A DNA stretch of 64,000 nucleotides from the NCBI GenBank assembly GCA_905147135.1, contig LR990041.1, positions 12,461,907 to 12,525,906 on the forward strand. The letters are read 5' to 3'. Position 1 is the first letter of the stretch; each line of letters starts with the position of its first letter. The translations under genes and the position numbers were made by a program. The notes beneath the pieces were generated by a model. It saw only the letters and a program-made list of their open reading frames with translations, did not search any database and was not told where the DNA came from. Shown here in pieces: positions 24,070 through 35,392 of this stretch. Source of the DNA: Blastobasis lacticolella. Lineage: Eukaryota; Arthropoda; Insecta; Lepidoptera; Blastobasidae.

Positions 24070-24825
24070 CGGAGTTAAGAATTTTTACACCAGGACTAAT
24101 TACTCTGTGGGTCCCATCGACTTCCTAGTTCTTTTTAAAACATACGTACGACTACGGCCATACTTGATTTTTATGCTTCTGCATCAGCTGTCAGCTTGCA
24201 GCTAGCTTATGCAGATGGTTCATACCTAACATAACTATATATGTACTTATTATTTGCTTTTTCCTTAATTGGATCGTCCAGGAAAATTCTTATATTATTC
24301 CGAAAAAATAAAACTCTAAAGGAAACTACTGGACAGAGATAACAAAAAAACTCGGCGATTATTCACACACTTTACGTTTCCCGTCCAAAATCCTCTTCCT
24401 ATTTATAACCGGGCGAAAAGATTCAGTTAATTAGATAGCGGAGGTGCAGATAACTCCGTTACGGCCGAATCGTCAGGTCGTTGCGTGACTGAGCTACGAT
24501 TTATGACTTAATAGCGGGCTCTCGCGTTAAGTAGGCCTTAGATAAGGCGCTTCTAAGTGATTGTCGGGCCTCACAACAATCGTAATTACTCCAAACTAGT
24601 ATCTGAGCGCGGCGGCACGCGATCTCTTTCACCGCCCCGTTTGAATTGTGTTAATTGCTTCGGAATAGCATTCCGCTGATAATTCGTGGAGCGAACGCTT
24701 TCCCGAAATAGGCTCCAGTCAAGTGGGCCAATTAAAAAGAGGCGCTAGATTCATCGAAATTAGGTAGACGCCATCTTACCTCGTATTATAATTTGCTTTG
24801 CGGTAGAACAGCTTGCTAAAAAAGA
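24070..24825. other. No gene recognised
   Basis: No gene or repeat end is recognised. Confidence 0.4.
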
Positions 24826-24827
24826 GT

Positions 24828-25005
24828 ATGGCGCGGATTATTTCAAGCGTCGGCGACGCGTGTTACGCTATGCTGTCAACTCAAAATTGTATGAATGGTT
24901 GCGGCGGCGACGCGCTTTGCGTCGCTCGTAGGAATTCATACAATATTGAGTTGACAGCAGAACGCAACCAGCATCGCCAACGCTATATATAGTACTATAT
25001 AATCC
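24828..25005. mobile_element. Foldback/MITE-like GC-rich palindrome
   Basis: Two 26-nt arms (24871-24896 and 24934-24959) are inverted repeats with a single mismatch. Similarity continues outward for about 25-40 bp on each side (GCGTCGGCGACGCG versus the complement of CAGCATCGCCAACGC). The 37-nt centre contains GCGACGCGCTTTGCGTCGC, itself self-complementary. It is more GC-rich than its surroundings. No coding capacity is present. Confidence 0.7.
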
Positions 25006-25009
25006 TCGC

Positions 25010-26335
25010 CGGTGACACGCCGGCATACTGACAGATTGAACAACTGGTTCTTTTTTACGTCAACTCTATATGAATGTTAATTGATTATAATAGTAGCGCA
25101 CAGTAGCAGCAATTTCTACCCTCAAGCAACTACGTCTGTGATGTTATCAGCTTAATCGAAACGAAAGAAAGCTCACTTACCAACAGGTAACTGCTAAGTG
25201 TGTTAATTAAAGTATTAGCATCTGGCAACCCTATAACTTCGACACGGGCTATCACATTGGCTTGTGAAAACCCGCGTTCGAAGCGTCAAACTGCCAATTT
25301 TTACCATGGAACAGTTATTGTACACCTGTACCACAGAAATGAAACAAAAACAAAATCCATGTCTCCTAAATCATGAATGAAACATATAAATGGCTGCCAT
25401 TTTATATGTGTGCGTGATTTGAGGGTTGCCATACACATAATCCATTTTGCCCACTTTACTAATTTATGTATTAGGTTAGCAACACAACCGTACAATAATA
25501 AATAAATAAAGTTCTTCATTTCAGACTTGAATTCTTGAATTATAATTAGTAAGTAGAACGATGTGGTCTCTACCTATTCCTTTGGGAAAAAGGCGTGTAG
25601 TAATTCTTGATTTTTAAAAACCTTTATGTAGGTATACAATGCAATGCTCGTGTATTGCAGTGGGTATTAAAATATAGTAGTTTATGCAACTTTATGTGAT
25701 ACCTTATTATATGCAGATGCGTACACCTTTATCTACACACATATTTTCATGTTAACATTTCATACCTATAATTTTTTCAACTTTGCTGGAAGTAGATGCA
25801 ATTCATTTCTGTTGCCGTGTCGAGGATATCATGCAGCGTAAAATTCACATCACTACTTTCACATTTATCTATTGATTTGCTTCAAACATATAAAAACATT
25901 TACAAACAAAATCACAACAGTTAGAAAAAATATTTTGTTTAGCGGGAAAATAATTCCATACAGCGCAGTTCACTGACCCTCAGCGGTATTTAACCAACTA
26001 AACGTGCCCGACCAGAAATTAAAAAATAAAAGTGTTGTATAATGATTAAAATCTTTTCACAACATACTTTTTTTAAATTTTATAGACGACTGTTTACGAG
26101 TATGTAATTGGAACATTAAGCTATGAGTGTAGAAAAATTTAATTAAAGGCGAGGAGACCCGAGAATCAAAAGACCATGTCAATCACGCACATTGGCGTTC
26201 TTCTACGTTCTACGTTCATACCAACTAACCGTCGTAAATGCAAAAACGTGATTTCGATAGTAAAAAAAAATTTTTCGGATTTAGTTATTTTGACCACCGT
26301 TGAGCAAAGTCGCCCTACTCCGATAAAAAAATATT
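25010..26335. other. No gene recognised
   Basis: AT-rich, with no domain-like frame. Confidence 0.5.
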
Positions 26336-26339
26336 ATGT

Positions 26340-26452
26340 TGTCTTATTCGGATTCCAGATTCAGATTACAGATACAGATTCCGAATTCGGGTTCGAAAGC
26401 CGGATTCGGATTCCGGATTCCGGAATCGGATTCCGGATTCAGTTCCCGGATT
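26340..26452. repeat. Cryptic GGATTC simple repeat
   Basis: Variants of GGATTC and CGGATTCC recur for about 110 bp, with short palindromes such as TTCCGGAATC. The opposing open frames here are by-products of the repeat. Confidence 0.75.
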
Positions 26453-26454
26453 TA

Positions 26455-27135
26455 CTTCAGACACATATTTAAATTCACTTGATCTGACTGTCTGAGTCAT
26501 AAATACAATTAATAAAGAATTCCCCACTTTTTTAGGGAAATGTTCCCATAAAAAAGCTAGCAACATCTTAGCATCATCTAGTAATTTTTGTTCGTGATTT
26601 ACAGAAAAGTAAATAAAGCATAATTATAAGAAATTAGCATGAATCATCGATACTTATGCGTTGATTTATAAAAAAAAATTACGTTAATTTTATAACATTT
26701 GACCACAGAAGACGGCATTTATAAATAATTTTCATTAAGGAAAAATACGTGTTATCGGTACGAAATGGAGGCGTGTTGTAAGACCTGATGAGTGTATGTC
26801 ATGTACAACAAAGGATTTTGTCACACCTTGCATCACCCCATCTCTTTAGGGTACGATGGATCAAAACCTTGTTTTTCAGCATTTTCCATCACGTTACGAA
26901 GTGTTGAGAGCTCTACAGCTCTTCAAGTGTCACTTTAAAATTGTATAAATTTCTAATGCGCATAGCCGACGCTTAATATTAATTTGGGCCTTTTACCTCC
27001 TCTCCTTCTATTATCAATAATTATAATGGAACATGGGCAGGGTAAAAAGTAATGATAGGTTCAAAACTAATTAATTGACGAATCCAAGTGGGTTGAGTAG
27101 TACTCGGGAAGCTAAACCATATATTTAAATCCTAA
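26455..27135. other. No gene recognised
   Basis: AT-rich, with no coding signal seen. Confidence 0.45.
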
Positions 27136-27139
27136 TTAT

Positions 27140-27500
27140 TGCAGTGTCTCAAGAAGAAGGTCTTTGGCCTATGCCAGTAATGACTTACGGAACGGAAACC
27201 GATGGGGCTAAAGTTCTCAAGTGGTGACAACGTACCAGACGACGCAAGTTGGGTAGGCCCGCAACAAGGTGGATCGACGACCTGGTAAAGTCCACAGGCA
27301 GGAACAATAGGGTATCTTGGAGTATACCATATCCACGCAAAATGGGCGCGAGTTCGCCTGAATGCGGAAAATGGCCCGGATATATCTATCTAAAGTCCGC
27401 AGGTACCAGCTGCGGACTTTACCAGGACTTTATGAAGATCTCTGGGCCTATATCCAGCAGCGAGCATCGTTTGACTGATATGATAGCGAGATTCATAAAG
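27140..27500 (+). pseudogene. RTE-type ORF2 C-terminal region, decayed
   Basis: Pieces read PVMTYGTETDG (equivalent to the conserved LPVxTYGxET motif), then RRKLGRPATRWIDDLVKSTG (the GRPxxRWxDDLVK motif), then a displaced GTSCGLYQDFMKISGPISSS corresponding to the terminal W-rich part. Frameshifts separate them. A 12-bp hairpin (27391-27402 with 27410-27421) lies inside the fragment. The combination identifies the end of an RTE-like ORF2. Confidence 0.7.
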
Positions 27501-28393
27501 TCGTATTTTTCCCCTCGTAATTAGGTACTATTTTGGGTTCTAAAATGATTAACACTTAGCTCAATGACGGATATCATATATATATAAACGTCCTCTGCCT
27601 TCCAAAAATGGACACTGCAGTAATTCTTGATTTGCAACCGCCAAACATGAGATGTCAATTCCGCAGTTGACATTTACGGACTTGATTATTACGAGACATC
27701 GTCAATTTACTGTGCCTATCATCAATTCAATAACGTCAGGTAATTTTGCAGAATTCCCCAAAATGTGGTTGATTAAAATTTCCATGCGCTCATCAATATC
27801 GAGCTCTGTTGATCAACGAATCAACGTCAGTCAACTAAATAATTGAGCAATTAGTAGTATTCCCACGACCAAGCTTTGCAGTCGGCAATTTGGAAAATTC
27901 CTTATTAGTAAAGTTATTTCCTGTTCTTCGGACAGTTGGTCGTCTTTTGTGCTAAGCCGGTACTATGAATACCGCGAAAGGTAGACGATGTAGATAGTAA
28001 TACAATGGTGTAGGAAGACGAGAAATTCAAGATTTACTGTCTAGAATTTATTGCAATAGGTATAACTTATGTCTACTTCAGTATTGACTGCCTAGCAAGT
28101 TGTGGATTTTACGTAAGTTTTACCTAATACATACCTACGTATAGTCTTTCCACACTACATAATTATTAAAGCGAAAGTTTGTGTTTTTTTAAATGAAATA
28201 CAGTGTTTTTAGCTTATACGCCGGAATAATATTTACCCCAAAATTTAACACAACATCACAGAGATTAAATAAGGTCCGATGATCACCGCACGTGTTTGAA
28301 TATGTAAATACTTTTAATCAGTTATTATGAAGTCTACAAATGGCTTTCGTTAACCGCAGTACAGTCGTTAGGTTCTAACCAGTGGTGCCACAG

Positions 28394-28990
28394 TTAGTTA
28401 GTGCGGTAGGTACTTGCAATTACAATCTTCGAATAACCCTCTGTTTCCAAGTTCCGCCCTAAGCCACGTAGTTCTAATGAAAATATGTAATATGCACTTC
28501 TTCCTTCGTATTTAAGTCCCCCATAACAAACCTTGAAGTGTGCCTTGGTGGTGTTATAGTCACCACGTAGCAACCGGACAGAAAACGTGCAGTCTACTAT
28601 TAGCGCGCACACGACGCTGTGAGTAGGTACGCAGGTGCGGCACACGGTGACTGTGCGGTGACTACGCAGGCGCTGCGCGTTTATTACAAATATAAAAAAG
28701 CTTTCTGTTTTTAGTATAGAGACTAACATTTTAAAAACATTTCGGAGAAACCGTGCAGAATTCATGTACGTTTGTTTGTATGGGCTCTGAGTCTGTAGCC
28801 ACGATTTCGTACATGCGCGGTATTTTAGATTAACACACAGAGAAAACACTGGAGATTTCTTCAATATTGTCAGTGACGATTTTGTTGACGAGGCTTGAAC
28901 GAGCAGACGCCTGATGGTACCTGATGGTAAATGGTAACTGCCGCCCATAACATCTCCAATTTGCTTGTTTCTAAAAATAAAATTAGGTAT
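28394..28990. other. No gene supported; family D repeat near 28895
   Basis: A 184-codon minus-strand frame spans 28394-28948 but shows no domain, no codon-bias signal I can judge and no conserved motif. Its N-terminal end overlaps a family D repeat fragment (CCTGATGGTAAATGGTAACT at 28923). I treat it as chance. Confidence 0.45.
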
Positions 28991-29339
28991 TTTATTTTCC
29001 TCTGATCAAGAAGGAAGTCAATGGTTGATTCCTTAATTTACGATGAAATTTTTTAATTAGTTGTCCTCCAGGGAACGATATGATATTTGAACCATAATAT
29101 CTCATAAATTAAACGATCATAAAATTAAATTAGAAATATTTTACCTTGGCAAGGAAAAACTGTAGGTAATAAAAAATAAAAATTGATCGGAGTTAACGAG
29201 CATTTTTATTTTTACAAGTGCTCATCTTCTACATCTTATTTTCTACGTCTAATTAATAGTACTAATTTATTGGTTTACAGTTAAGAATAAGAATTGTTAT
29301 TTGCCTTACTTGACGACTATACATACCTAGGACAAATAG

Positions 29340-29512
29340 TCTAGCTAGGTAGGTCGGTAAGCCTCCCACAAGGCGGCCCGCGAACCTGGTTAAGATCGCA
29401 AGTACCAGCTGGATACAGAAGGCACAGGACCGGCCTTAGTGGAGATCTCTGAGGGAGGCTTATGCCCAGCAGTGGGCGTCTTTCGGCTTATATGATGATG
29501 ATGATGATAATG
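29340..29512 (+). pseudogene. RTE-type ORF2 C-terminal fragment with GAT tail
   Basis: A conceptual reading in shifting frames gives a WIQKAQDRP segment, then WRSLREAYAQQWASFGLY, and runs straight into ATGATGATGATGATGATAATG. This is the C-terminus plus tail of an RTE-like element, 5'-truncated. Confidence 0.75.
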
Positions 29513-29514
29513 AT

Positions 29515-31475
29515 TTACCTTAATTTCTTAAAAGGGTGCGTCCAAATCTCGCGACACCGCCCCGAATGCGCAGTTGGAGCTGTGGTTACAGCAACAGCGG
29601 CGCGCGCGAACTATTTGCTGCATTTCATCATAGAACTAGTAACAGATGTTTCGATTTGGCTGGAGCCGACCAACCGTCAATTGCAGTTGATACTAATCCT
29701 TAAGCAGTATAAAATAAAGTCGCTTTTGTGTTCGGAGGACGTGGTCGGAGGTCCGACCAAGGTCTGCAAAGCGAAATAATACGAATATAGTATACGAAAT
29801 AATATTGAAGACGTGCACGCGGACCGCTTGCTGCAACTGCGTATTCGATGCGCGGTTTATGGTAGTTTATTATTCGGGCCTTGTGGCGACAATGTGCAAG
29901 TCTTAAACTTTTAAGCACTTTTGTAATTATTATTATTGGCAACATAATACAAGACATTTCTGGCAATGACCTATGCCTATTTTGTTTTACGCTGTCTCTG
30001 TTTTTGAGAGGGGAAGTCAGAAACACTATCCTACTCCTACCTTTTACTTCATAATTAAATTTCTTGCGGGTTCCAAGACAATATTAGTTGGTCCTAGGGC
30101 GCGCCTAAGTGACAAAACTCAGAACCTGTGTGTGGTCGCTGCTGTATAACCTGGCTACAAAGGAGTTGCAGCGTTGGGGATGAGTGCTGGTGCAAAGCCC
30201 GTTAACCACAATCTGGTGTACAATATTAAATACCAACGACAAGTTTCCTTACGAACAAGCACGACCGAATTGATTGTCAGTCATCCTTTATTAGATTAAG
30301 GTTACCCGCGACAATTGTAAACTATTAAATTACAACCTTCCGAACAATATTAAACGCTACATGTCACCAGATAACGACCCTATCAACGCAAATCATCAAG
30401 TTGTTAACCGTAGATTATCAAAGTCATTTTGAGCCACACCAATAGTTATATTTGATGGGAACTTTCAAGTGAAGATGTCGAGAGACAAGCCAGAATGAAA
30501 TACAATTTGGAGAAGGCCAATTAGGGAGTGACTAGAGTTCCGACTACATTCTGTTCTTATTTCTTACTTTTCAACGGGTATGAACAATTGTGTGCAAATT
30601 AACTGTGACAACCCGCCGCGGGACTGCGCCTCGAGACTCCTAGTGGAGTGTGCGGAAGCTTTATATTAATATCTATAGTTCTGGTAAGTTCATACATTTA
30701 AGTGATTTTCATATGCAGGAGTAATAATTTATGGAAAACCCCTTAAGGCTGTTATTATTATTTTACTCGTAGTTATTGTGAACCGAGCATAGAAACAAAA
30801 ACAGGACCAGTTAAGATAAATATTGTGTTCGTATAAGTATTCGTATTCGATTTAAAATAGTGAACAATAATATTATTGTTTATTCGCCCTACAAAGCAGA
30901 AAAACAATTTGCCAGACTAGCCGTGAAGGTAGCTTCCCAATCTCTATTCATCGACATATACATAGTCCGCTGTATTTGTCCAATTGTCCAATTACGCAAT
31001 GTGGAAATACCATCTTCTTTCATCACCAGACCCAGGCCTTTCGTCCGGTTTGGAGGTCTGGAAATCTGTAAAATTTCTGATTGACCGGCAGTCCTATCCT
31101 CCATAACATGCACGCACATTTTGACAACGAAAATAATCTCGTCGTCCTTGTGCGCGTCGAGGTGTCGTGCTTGTCGGAGACCTGGAATGCATGGTCTTTC
31201 AACTGTCCCGACGCCGATATTCCTGCCAACCCGAACTCTTAATGGCTTCAGGACGAGCCATTCTGCAGATAGGCCTTATCCACACTTTTAGAAACCTCGG
31301 CCAATTCTACAGATCGAGCTCGCCTTCTCGCCGTTTCGGAGAGGAAGGCGGGGTATTGGTTTAATGTGATTCGATCACCCAATACGGGTACTTTACACAC
31401 CGGAGCTACATTTCATTATAAATTAGTAATGCTTAGTTTACCAAAATAATTAGGTTAGGATAAACATTACAAAAA
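29515..31475. other. No gene recognised
   Basis: Frames at 29462-30026 and 30860-31360 exist on both strands without motifs that I recognise. Confidence 0.4.
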
Positions 31476-31479
31476 AAAC

Positions 31480-31540
31480 GTTAAACGACAAATCCTGGAT
31501 CACGGTTAATGCCGACCCCAGGCCTTCGCGCGCGAGAGCA
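31480..31540 (+). mobile_element. SINE family A tail fragment
   Basis: AAATCCTGGATCACGGTTAA and CTTCGCGCGCGAGAGCATAA match the tail of the family A SINEs. Confidence 0.5.
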
Positions 31541-31779
31541 TAAGCTGATTTTTACTTATTACAAATTCGAATACAACATAATTTATTCCACAAACAAATG
31601 CTGTTAATATTGCCTTCAATTATGGGTACAGCACTTAAATTTTAATTTACCTAATATTGCACGAAATAGAGTGGAAATCGTAATAAGCACCGCATGTGCT
31701 GGTTCTAAGCCCACATAGATTATGACAAGAGCGGGAAACGACAGAATTTTAAGACAAAATTAAATAGTGCGCCCCTGTT

Positions 31780-31970
31780 GGCTAATTACGTAACTCCGTT
31801 GCTAACAATTCTCTGATTTTGATAAATGATTGATTTAATAGTTTCAGTTTATTGCAATAGAACTTTGTTAGCAACTGAACCCATGAAATCGATTAAATGT
31901 AATCGCAAACATAATAATTTCAATTATTGAAATTAAAGAATTGTTAGCAACAGATTTACGTAATTAGCTA
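31780..31970. mobile_element. MITE family Y, copy 1
   Basis: The left end GCTAATTACGTAACTCCGTT followed by GCTAACAATTCT is mirrored at the right (reverse complement GCTAATTACGTAAATCTGTT followed by GCTAACAATTCT). The terminal inverted repeat is over 30 bp in a 190-bp non-coding element. A second copy is at 53305-53521. Confidence 0.8.
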
Positions 31971-32029
31971 GTAAGCTATTATATAAGACGGGACTTTTAC
32001 GCGACGTACCTTTTCGTTTGTTTTCCCGA

Positions 32030-32075
32030 CGTTTCGGTCCCACCGTGGTCACGAGAAGACAGTCTTCGCGAAAAA
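32030..32075. repeat. Short repeat phrase GACGTTTCGGTCC...GTGGTCACG
   Basis: CGACGTTTCGGTCCCACCGT followed by GGTCACGAGAAGACA is a phrase that I associate with interspersed repeats in moth genomes. There is no partner in this window, so support is weak. Confidence 0.3.
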
Positions 32076-32154
32076 TACGTTGCGTGTAAGGCCCGTCTAA
32101 TATAATAATATGTGTAAAGAACGCGAGTTTAGTTTGAAACAAATATTAGCCTAC

Positions 32155-32225
32155 TGGTGATGCAGATATCCATAGGCGGCGGTGACCACTTTCCATCAGG
32201 CATGCCTGTTTGTCTGTCGTATTAC
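32155..32225 (+). mobile_element. Family D retroelement 3' end fragment
   Basis: TCCATAGGCGGCGGTGACCA and CCATCAGGCATGCCTGTTTG match 2745-2862. Confidence 0.6.
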
Positions 32226-32375
32226 ACGCGACCCGGCTTCGACAGTCCTCTTAACACAATATACACCTAAACCTTCATGTCTATTAGTGACAACCGCATG
32301 AAAATCCGTTGAAAGTTTATCGCGAACAAACAGACAGACAGACGCGGACTTTGTTTAATAATATGTAGTAATAGT
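32220..32375 (+). mobile_element. Interspersed repeat fragment (GACCCGGCTTCG ... GACAGACAGAC)
   Basis: It starts GCGACCCGGCTTCGACAG and includes AACCGCATGAAAATCCGTTG and AAACAGACAGACAGACGCGG. The layout resembles the family at 6107, without the minisatellite. Confidence 0.5.
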
Positions 32376-32649
32376 GATGTGGTGATGATAATGATTTATA
32401 ACATTTATCTTTCGATATTATGCACACAAAAATCAAGTTAAAATATGAACAATAGATAATTAGATTTGTATTCGAGGTTTTTTGGCCTCCTTTAATGTAG
32501 TACAGGCTCCTCGATGTCGAAAACTTAAATTACACACCCCACATCATTCCCGAACAACCTCCCAAAATTTCATTAAAATGGGATTGTGTCTAGGTCGAAA
32601 GTACGACCGGGCTGTAGCAGCACATATGCTTAGCAAATACATCGTTCTA

Positions 32650-32930
32650 TATTTTAGCAGCCGCAAAAACGAACGCGGTTGCACTCCGACAAGCAGCCAG
32701 CGTCAGCGCTAGAGCGTGCTGACCACGCTTGCTGCACTCGTCGTTGGCGCCGTCGCGAACTGCGCCCAGCACGATTAGCACTAGTGCGAGTGTTTGTTTT
32801 CTTCTCTCAATACTAAGATGGGATGGTAGCAATATCTATGTCGCGCGGCCAGCGCTGCCGGTACGCGCGACTTCACTTTACAGAGCGTCCCACGGCTATG
32901 CCCTATGGAGCGGAAGTACTTTAAATTCTG
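32650..32930. repeat. GC-rich island sharing a segment with 60835-60945
   Basis: GTTTTCTTCTCTCAATACTA followed by AAGATG and TAGCAATATCTATGT recurs near 60885-60940 as GTTTCCTTCTCTCAATACCA followed by AAGATG and TAGCAATATATACCTATGT. Overlapping frames on both strands look accidental. Confidence 0.5.
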
Positions 32931-33229
32931 TAACAGCTTTCATTTATTTTTAATCCGCCAAATGTAAAAAAACGTAAGTATGTATTTCCGTCTAAAGTAC
33001 GTCATAAGGATTTTTTTTTTTCATAAATTTGCATCTTAAATAAAAAGAAATTTAAAATTTTAGACTTTGCCGTGCTTCCAACAAGTACCTAACATTATCT
33101 AAGTCTTCTTCCAGTAGAATTTGCTATCTACTATCGCCGTGGGGCGCCCTGAATATAGGTATTGTGCGTGGCACCGACCAAATGTAGGTGTCGGCCTTGC
33201 CTATTTAGTCCCCGTCATAATAGCTTTTC

Positions 33230-33400
33230 CCACTATTGTTTTGGGTACTAATTTTATATGACCTCCTTAGTGTATGAATGCTAGTACTACGGAGAGATCA
33301 AGCTGTATATCATGGCTTAGATTTTTAAAACTCTATTCAAATCCGTTCAATTATTTTTATACCATGCGCGCACAGACAGACAGACAATCTAACAAAAATG
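33230..33400 (+). mobile_element. Interspersed repeat fragment, partner of 63670-63830
   Basis: TATGAATGCTAGTACTACGG followed by AGATCAAGCTGTAT is repeated near 63759 as TATGAATGCTAGCACTACGG followed by GGTCAAGCTGTAT. A GACAGACAGAC phrase follows. Confidence 0.6.
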
Positions 33401-33539
33401 AAAAAGGAAATTGGGCCTAATTATTTCTTACTATCCCAGCACTTTATTTCTGAAATCTTAAATGTACCAACACGGCTATTTTACAGTTTTACAATATTAT
33501 ACTAATTTGCAAGAAACGGGGATATGGACGTTTTCATAC

Positions 33540-33585
33540 AATCAAGACAATTTGGTGACCCTAAGGTCACCAAATTGTCTTGATT
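33540..33585. repeat. Perfect 21-bp hairpin with 4-nt loop
   Basis: Arm 33540-33560 (AATCAAGACAATTTGGTGAC plus C) is the exact reverse complement of 33565-33585, separated by CTAA. No repeat partner is seen elsewhere in the window. Confidence 0.9.
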
Positions 33586-33954
33586 TTGTTTTGATCTTCC
33601 CCTGGGAACTTTCTAGGTGCAATTAATTGATTACGGATATCTAGAGCATGGATGGAGGGGTCTAGAGATTTTAAGGTACTTAACTGATCCGAAGGCCGTT
33701 TACTCCACAGCGGAAAAGTTTGCATCGGAATTTCGATTTCATACACTGGTTGTATAGAGGCTATAGGTTGTAGGCTTGTAGGTAGAGGTTAAGGGTTTCA
33801 AAGTAGGTTTCATGTATGATTTATCGATAGATGTACAAGTTCTACTGCTTCTTCGGTCTCGATTCTTTGCACTGTGTAATTAATGTATTTTATGTCACAT
33901 CATGCTGTATGTTTTCAACTGATTACTTTTTTAAAATTTAATACATCTGATTTA

Positions 33955-35238
33955 TTATCTTTTACCTTATTACGAGTGAGAGCCAAAGATGCTGAACAGG
34001 TTTGTTACAGTAATTATATGAGTAAAATTGAAGATTCTATTGAACACGATCCCAAGTTGTTTTGGAAATATCTCAAGAATGCGCACGAGTGATAGTTTTC
34101 CATCTACAATGTCTTATGGGGTAGATACTTGTGAGACGGGCTCGGGTATATGTGATTTGTTCTCACATTATTTTGAGTCCACATTTTTGGATTCCCACAC
34201 CGCATATGTTCCTCCCATTGACGATTCGAGTCAGTGTGATTTGGGATCTATAGAAATAAATATAGAACAAATAGCTTCACTTATGAGGTCACTAGATCTT
34301 AGGAAATCTGCTGGACCAGATCATCTTCCAGCTCTGTTTATCGTGAGATGTGCAGATGAACTTGCTGTCTCTGTTGGATTACAATTCAGACACTCGATAA
34401 AGGAAGGCATCGTCCCATGCATCTGGAAGTCAGCATTCATTACACCGATACATAAAAAGGGATCCAAGGAAATGGTTGAAAACTACAGGCCTATTTCAAA
34501 ACTTTGCTTGATTGCAAAACTATTTGAAAGGGTTGTGTATAACCAACTGTATGCATCCCTCAAGTCTAGTTTTAATACCCAACAGCATGGCTTTTTAAAA
34601 GGTAGGTCAACGGTATCGAACCTCATTGTTTTACCGATTATATTTAGTTCTAACATGGAAATGGGCAATAAAGTTGATGCGATATACACTGATTATACCA
34701 AAGCTTTCAACCGTATTGACCACAACGTATTATTGGCTAAATTAATGAGTCTTGGTATTCGTGGGGATCTCTATCGTATTTCGTCTTTTATTTCAAATAA
34801 GACTCAAGCAGTTGTTCTGAATCGCTTCATGTCATCCTCGAAGACAATGCCATCTGGAGTACATCAAGGCTCCTTGTTGGGGTCTCTGCTCTTTGTGGCA
34901 TTCATCAATGACATAGGGCAAAACTTCCTGCATTCGGACTATTTACTTTTCGCAGATGATATGAAGATCTATCGGCCAGTTAACAGTATCGTTAATGCTA
35001 TTTTACTACAGGAGGACCTGAAAAGTCCTATTGTTATAAAAATAAATTGAATTTGAATATTTCAAAATGTTCCGTGCTTACTTTCACGTGCAAAAAACAA
35101 ATGCTTAAATTTGATTATTATTTTGACAATAAAGTGCTCGCGCGAACCACGATCGCGAGAGATTTAGGTGTCGTGATTGACAGTAAATTATCATTTGATA
35201 ACCATATCGACCTTGTGGTGGGCAGGGCTTCACGTGCA
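33955..35238 (+). pseudogene. Jockey-type reverse transcriptase, N-terminal and core part
   Basis: The first frame (to 34092) ends SKIEDSIEHDPKLFWKYLKN. After a frameshift the 34028-35050 frame carries SAGPDHLPALFI, TPIHKKGSKEMVENYRPIS, QHGFLKGRSTVSNL, YTDYTKAFNRIDH, SGVHQGSLLGSLLF and the catalytic LLFADDMKIYR (FADD box). A further frame change near 35030 is followed by LNLNISKCSVLTF and LGVVIDSKLSFDNHI, the regions after the catalytic box. The catalytic aspartates are present but the frame is broken twice, so it is a pseudogene. Confidence 0.85.
35223..35238 (+). repeat. Target-site duplication, left copy (16 bp)
   Basis: CAGGGCTTCACGTGCA is repeated exactly at 37880-37895 and brackets the RTE insertion. 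Confidence 0.9.
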
Positions 35239-35276
35239 TCATCATTATCATCATCTTGGCGTCATGTCCCGGTTGC

Positions 35277-35299
35277 GCCCTCGCGCAGCACGCGAGGGC
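35277..35299 (-). other. Predicted 9-bp stem-loop in RTE 3' tail
   Basis: GCCCTCGCG (35277-35285) pairs perfectly with CGCGAGGGC (35291-35299) around a CAGCA loop. An equivalent stem with different bases lies at 38408-38424 and 5620-5641. Family A SINEs carry related stems. It may be the feature the reverse transcriptase recognises; that role is inference. Confidence 0.6.
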
Positions 35300-35392
35300 C
35301 CAGGGTCCGCCTTCCGGATCTGCACTGTTGCAGGCCATGTACTCTGTCTTCGCCACATTTATCTTTAGACCGCCGTTCTCAAGTGACTCCTT

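Noticed and set aside
28394..28948. A 184-codon minus-strand open frame
   Set aside because: It has no domain, motif or start context that I recognise, its N-terminal end overlaps a family D repeat fragment, and some frames of this length arise by chance in 64 kb.
35105..35356. An 83-codon minus-strand frame at the RTE/Jockey junction
   Set aside because: It is a chimera of the RTE tail (with GAT repeats read as Met/Ile) and the antisense of Jockey.
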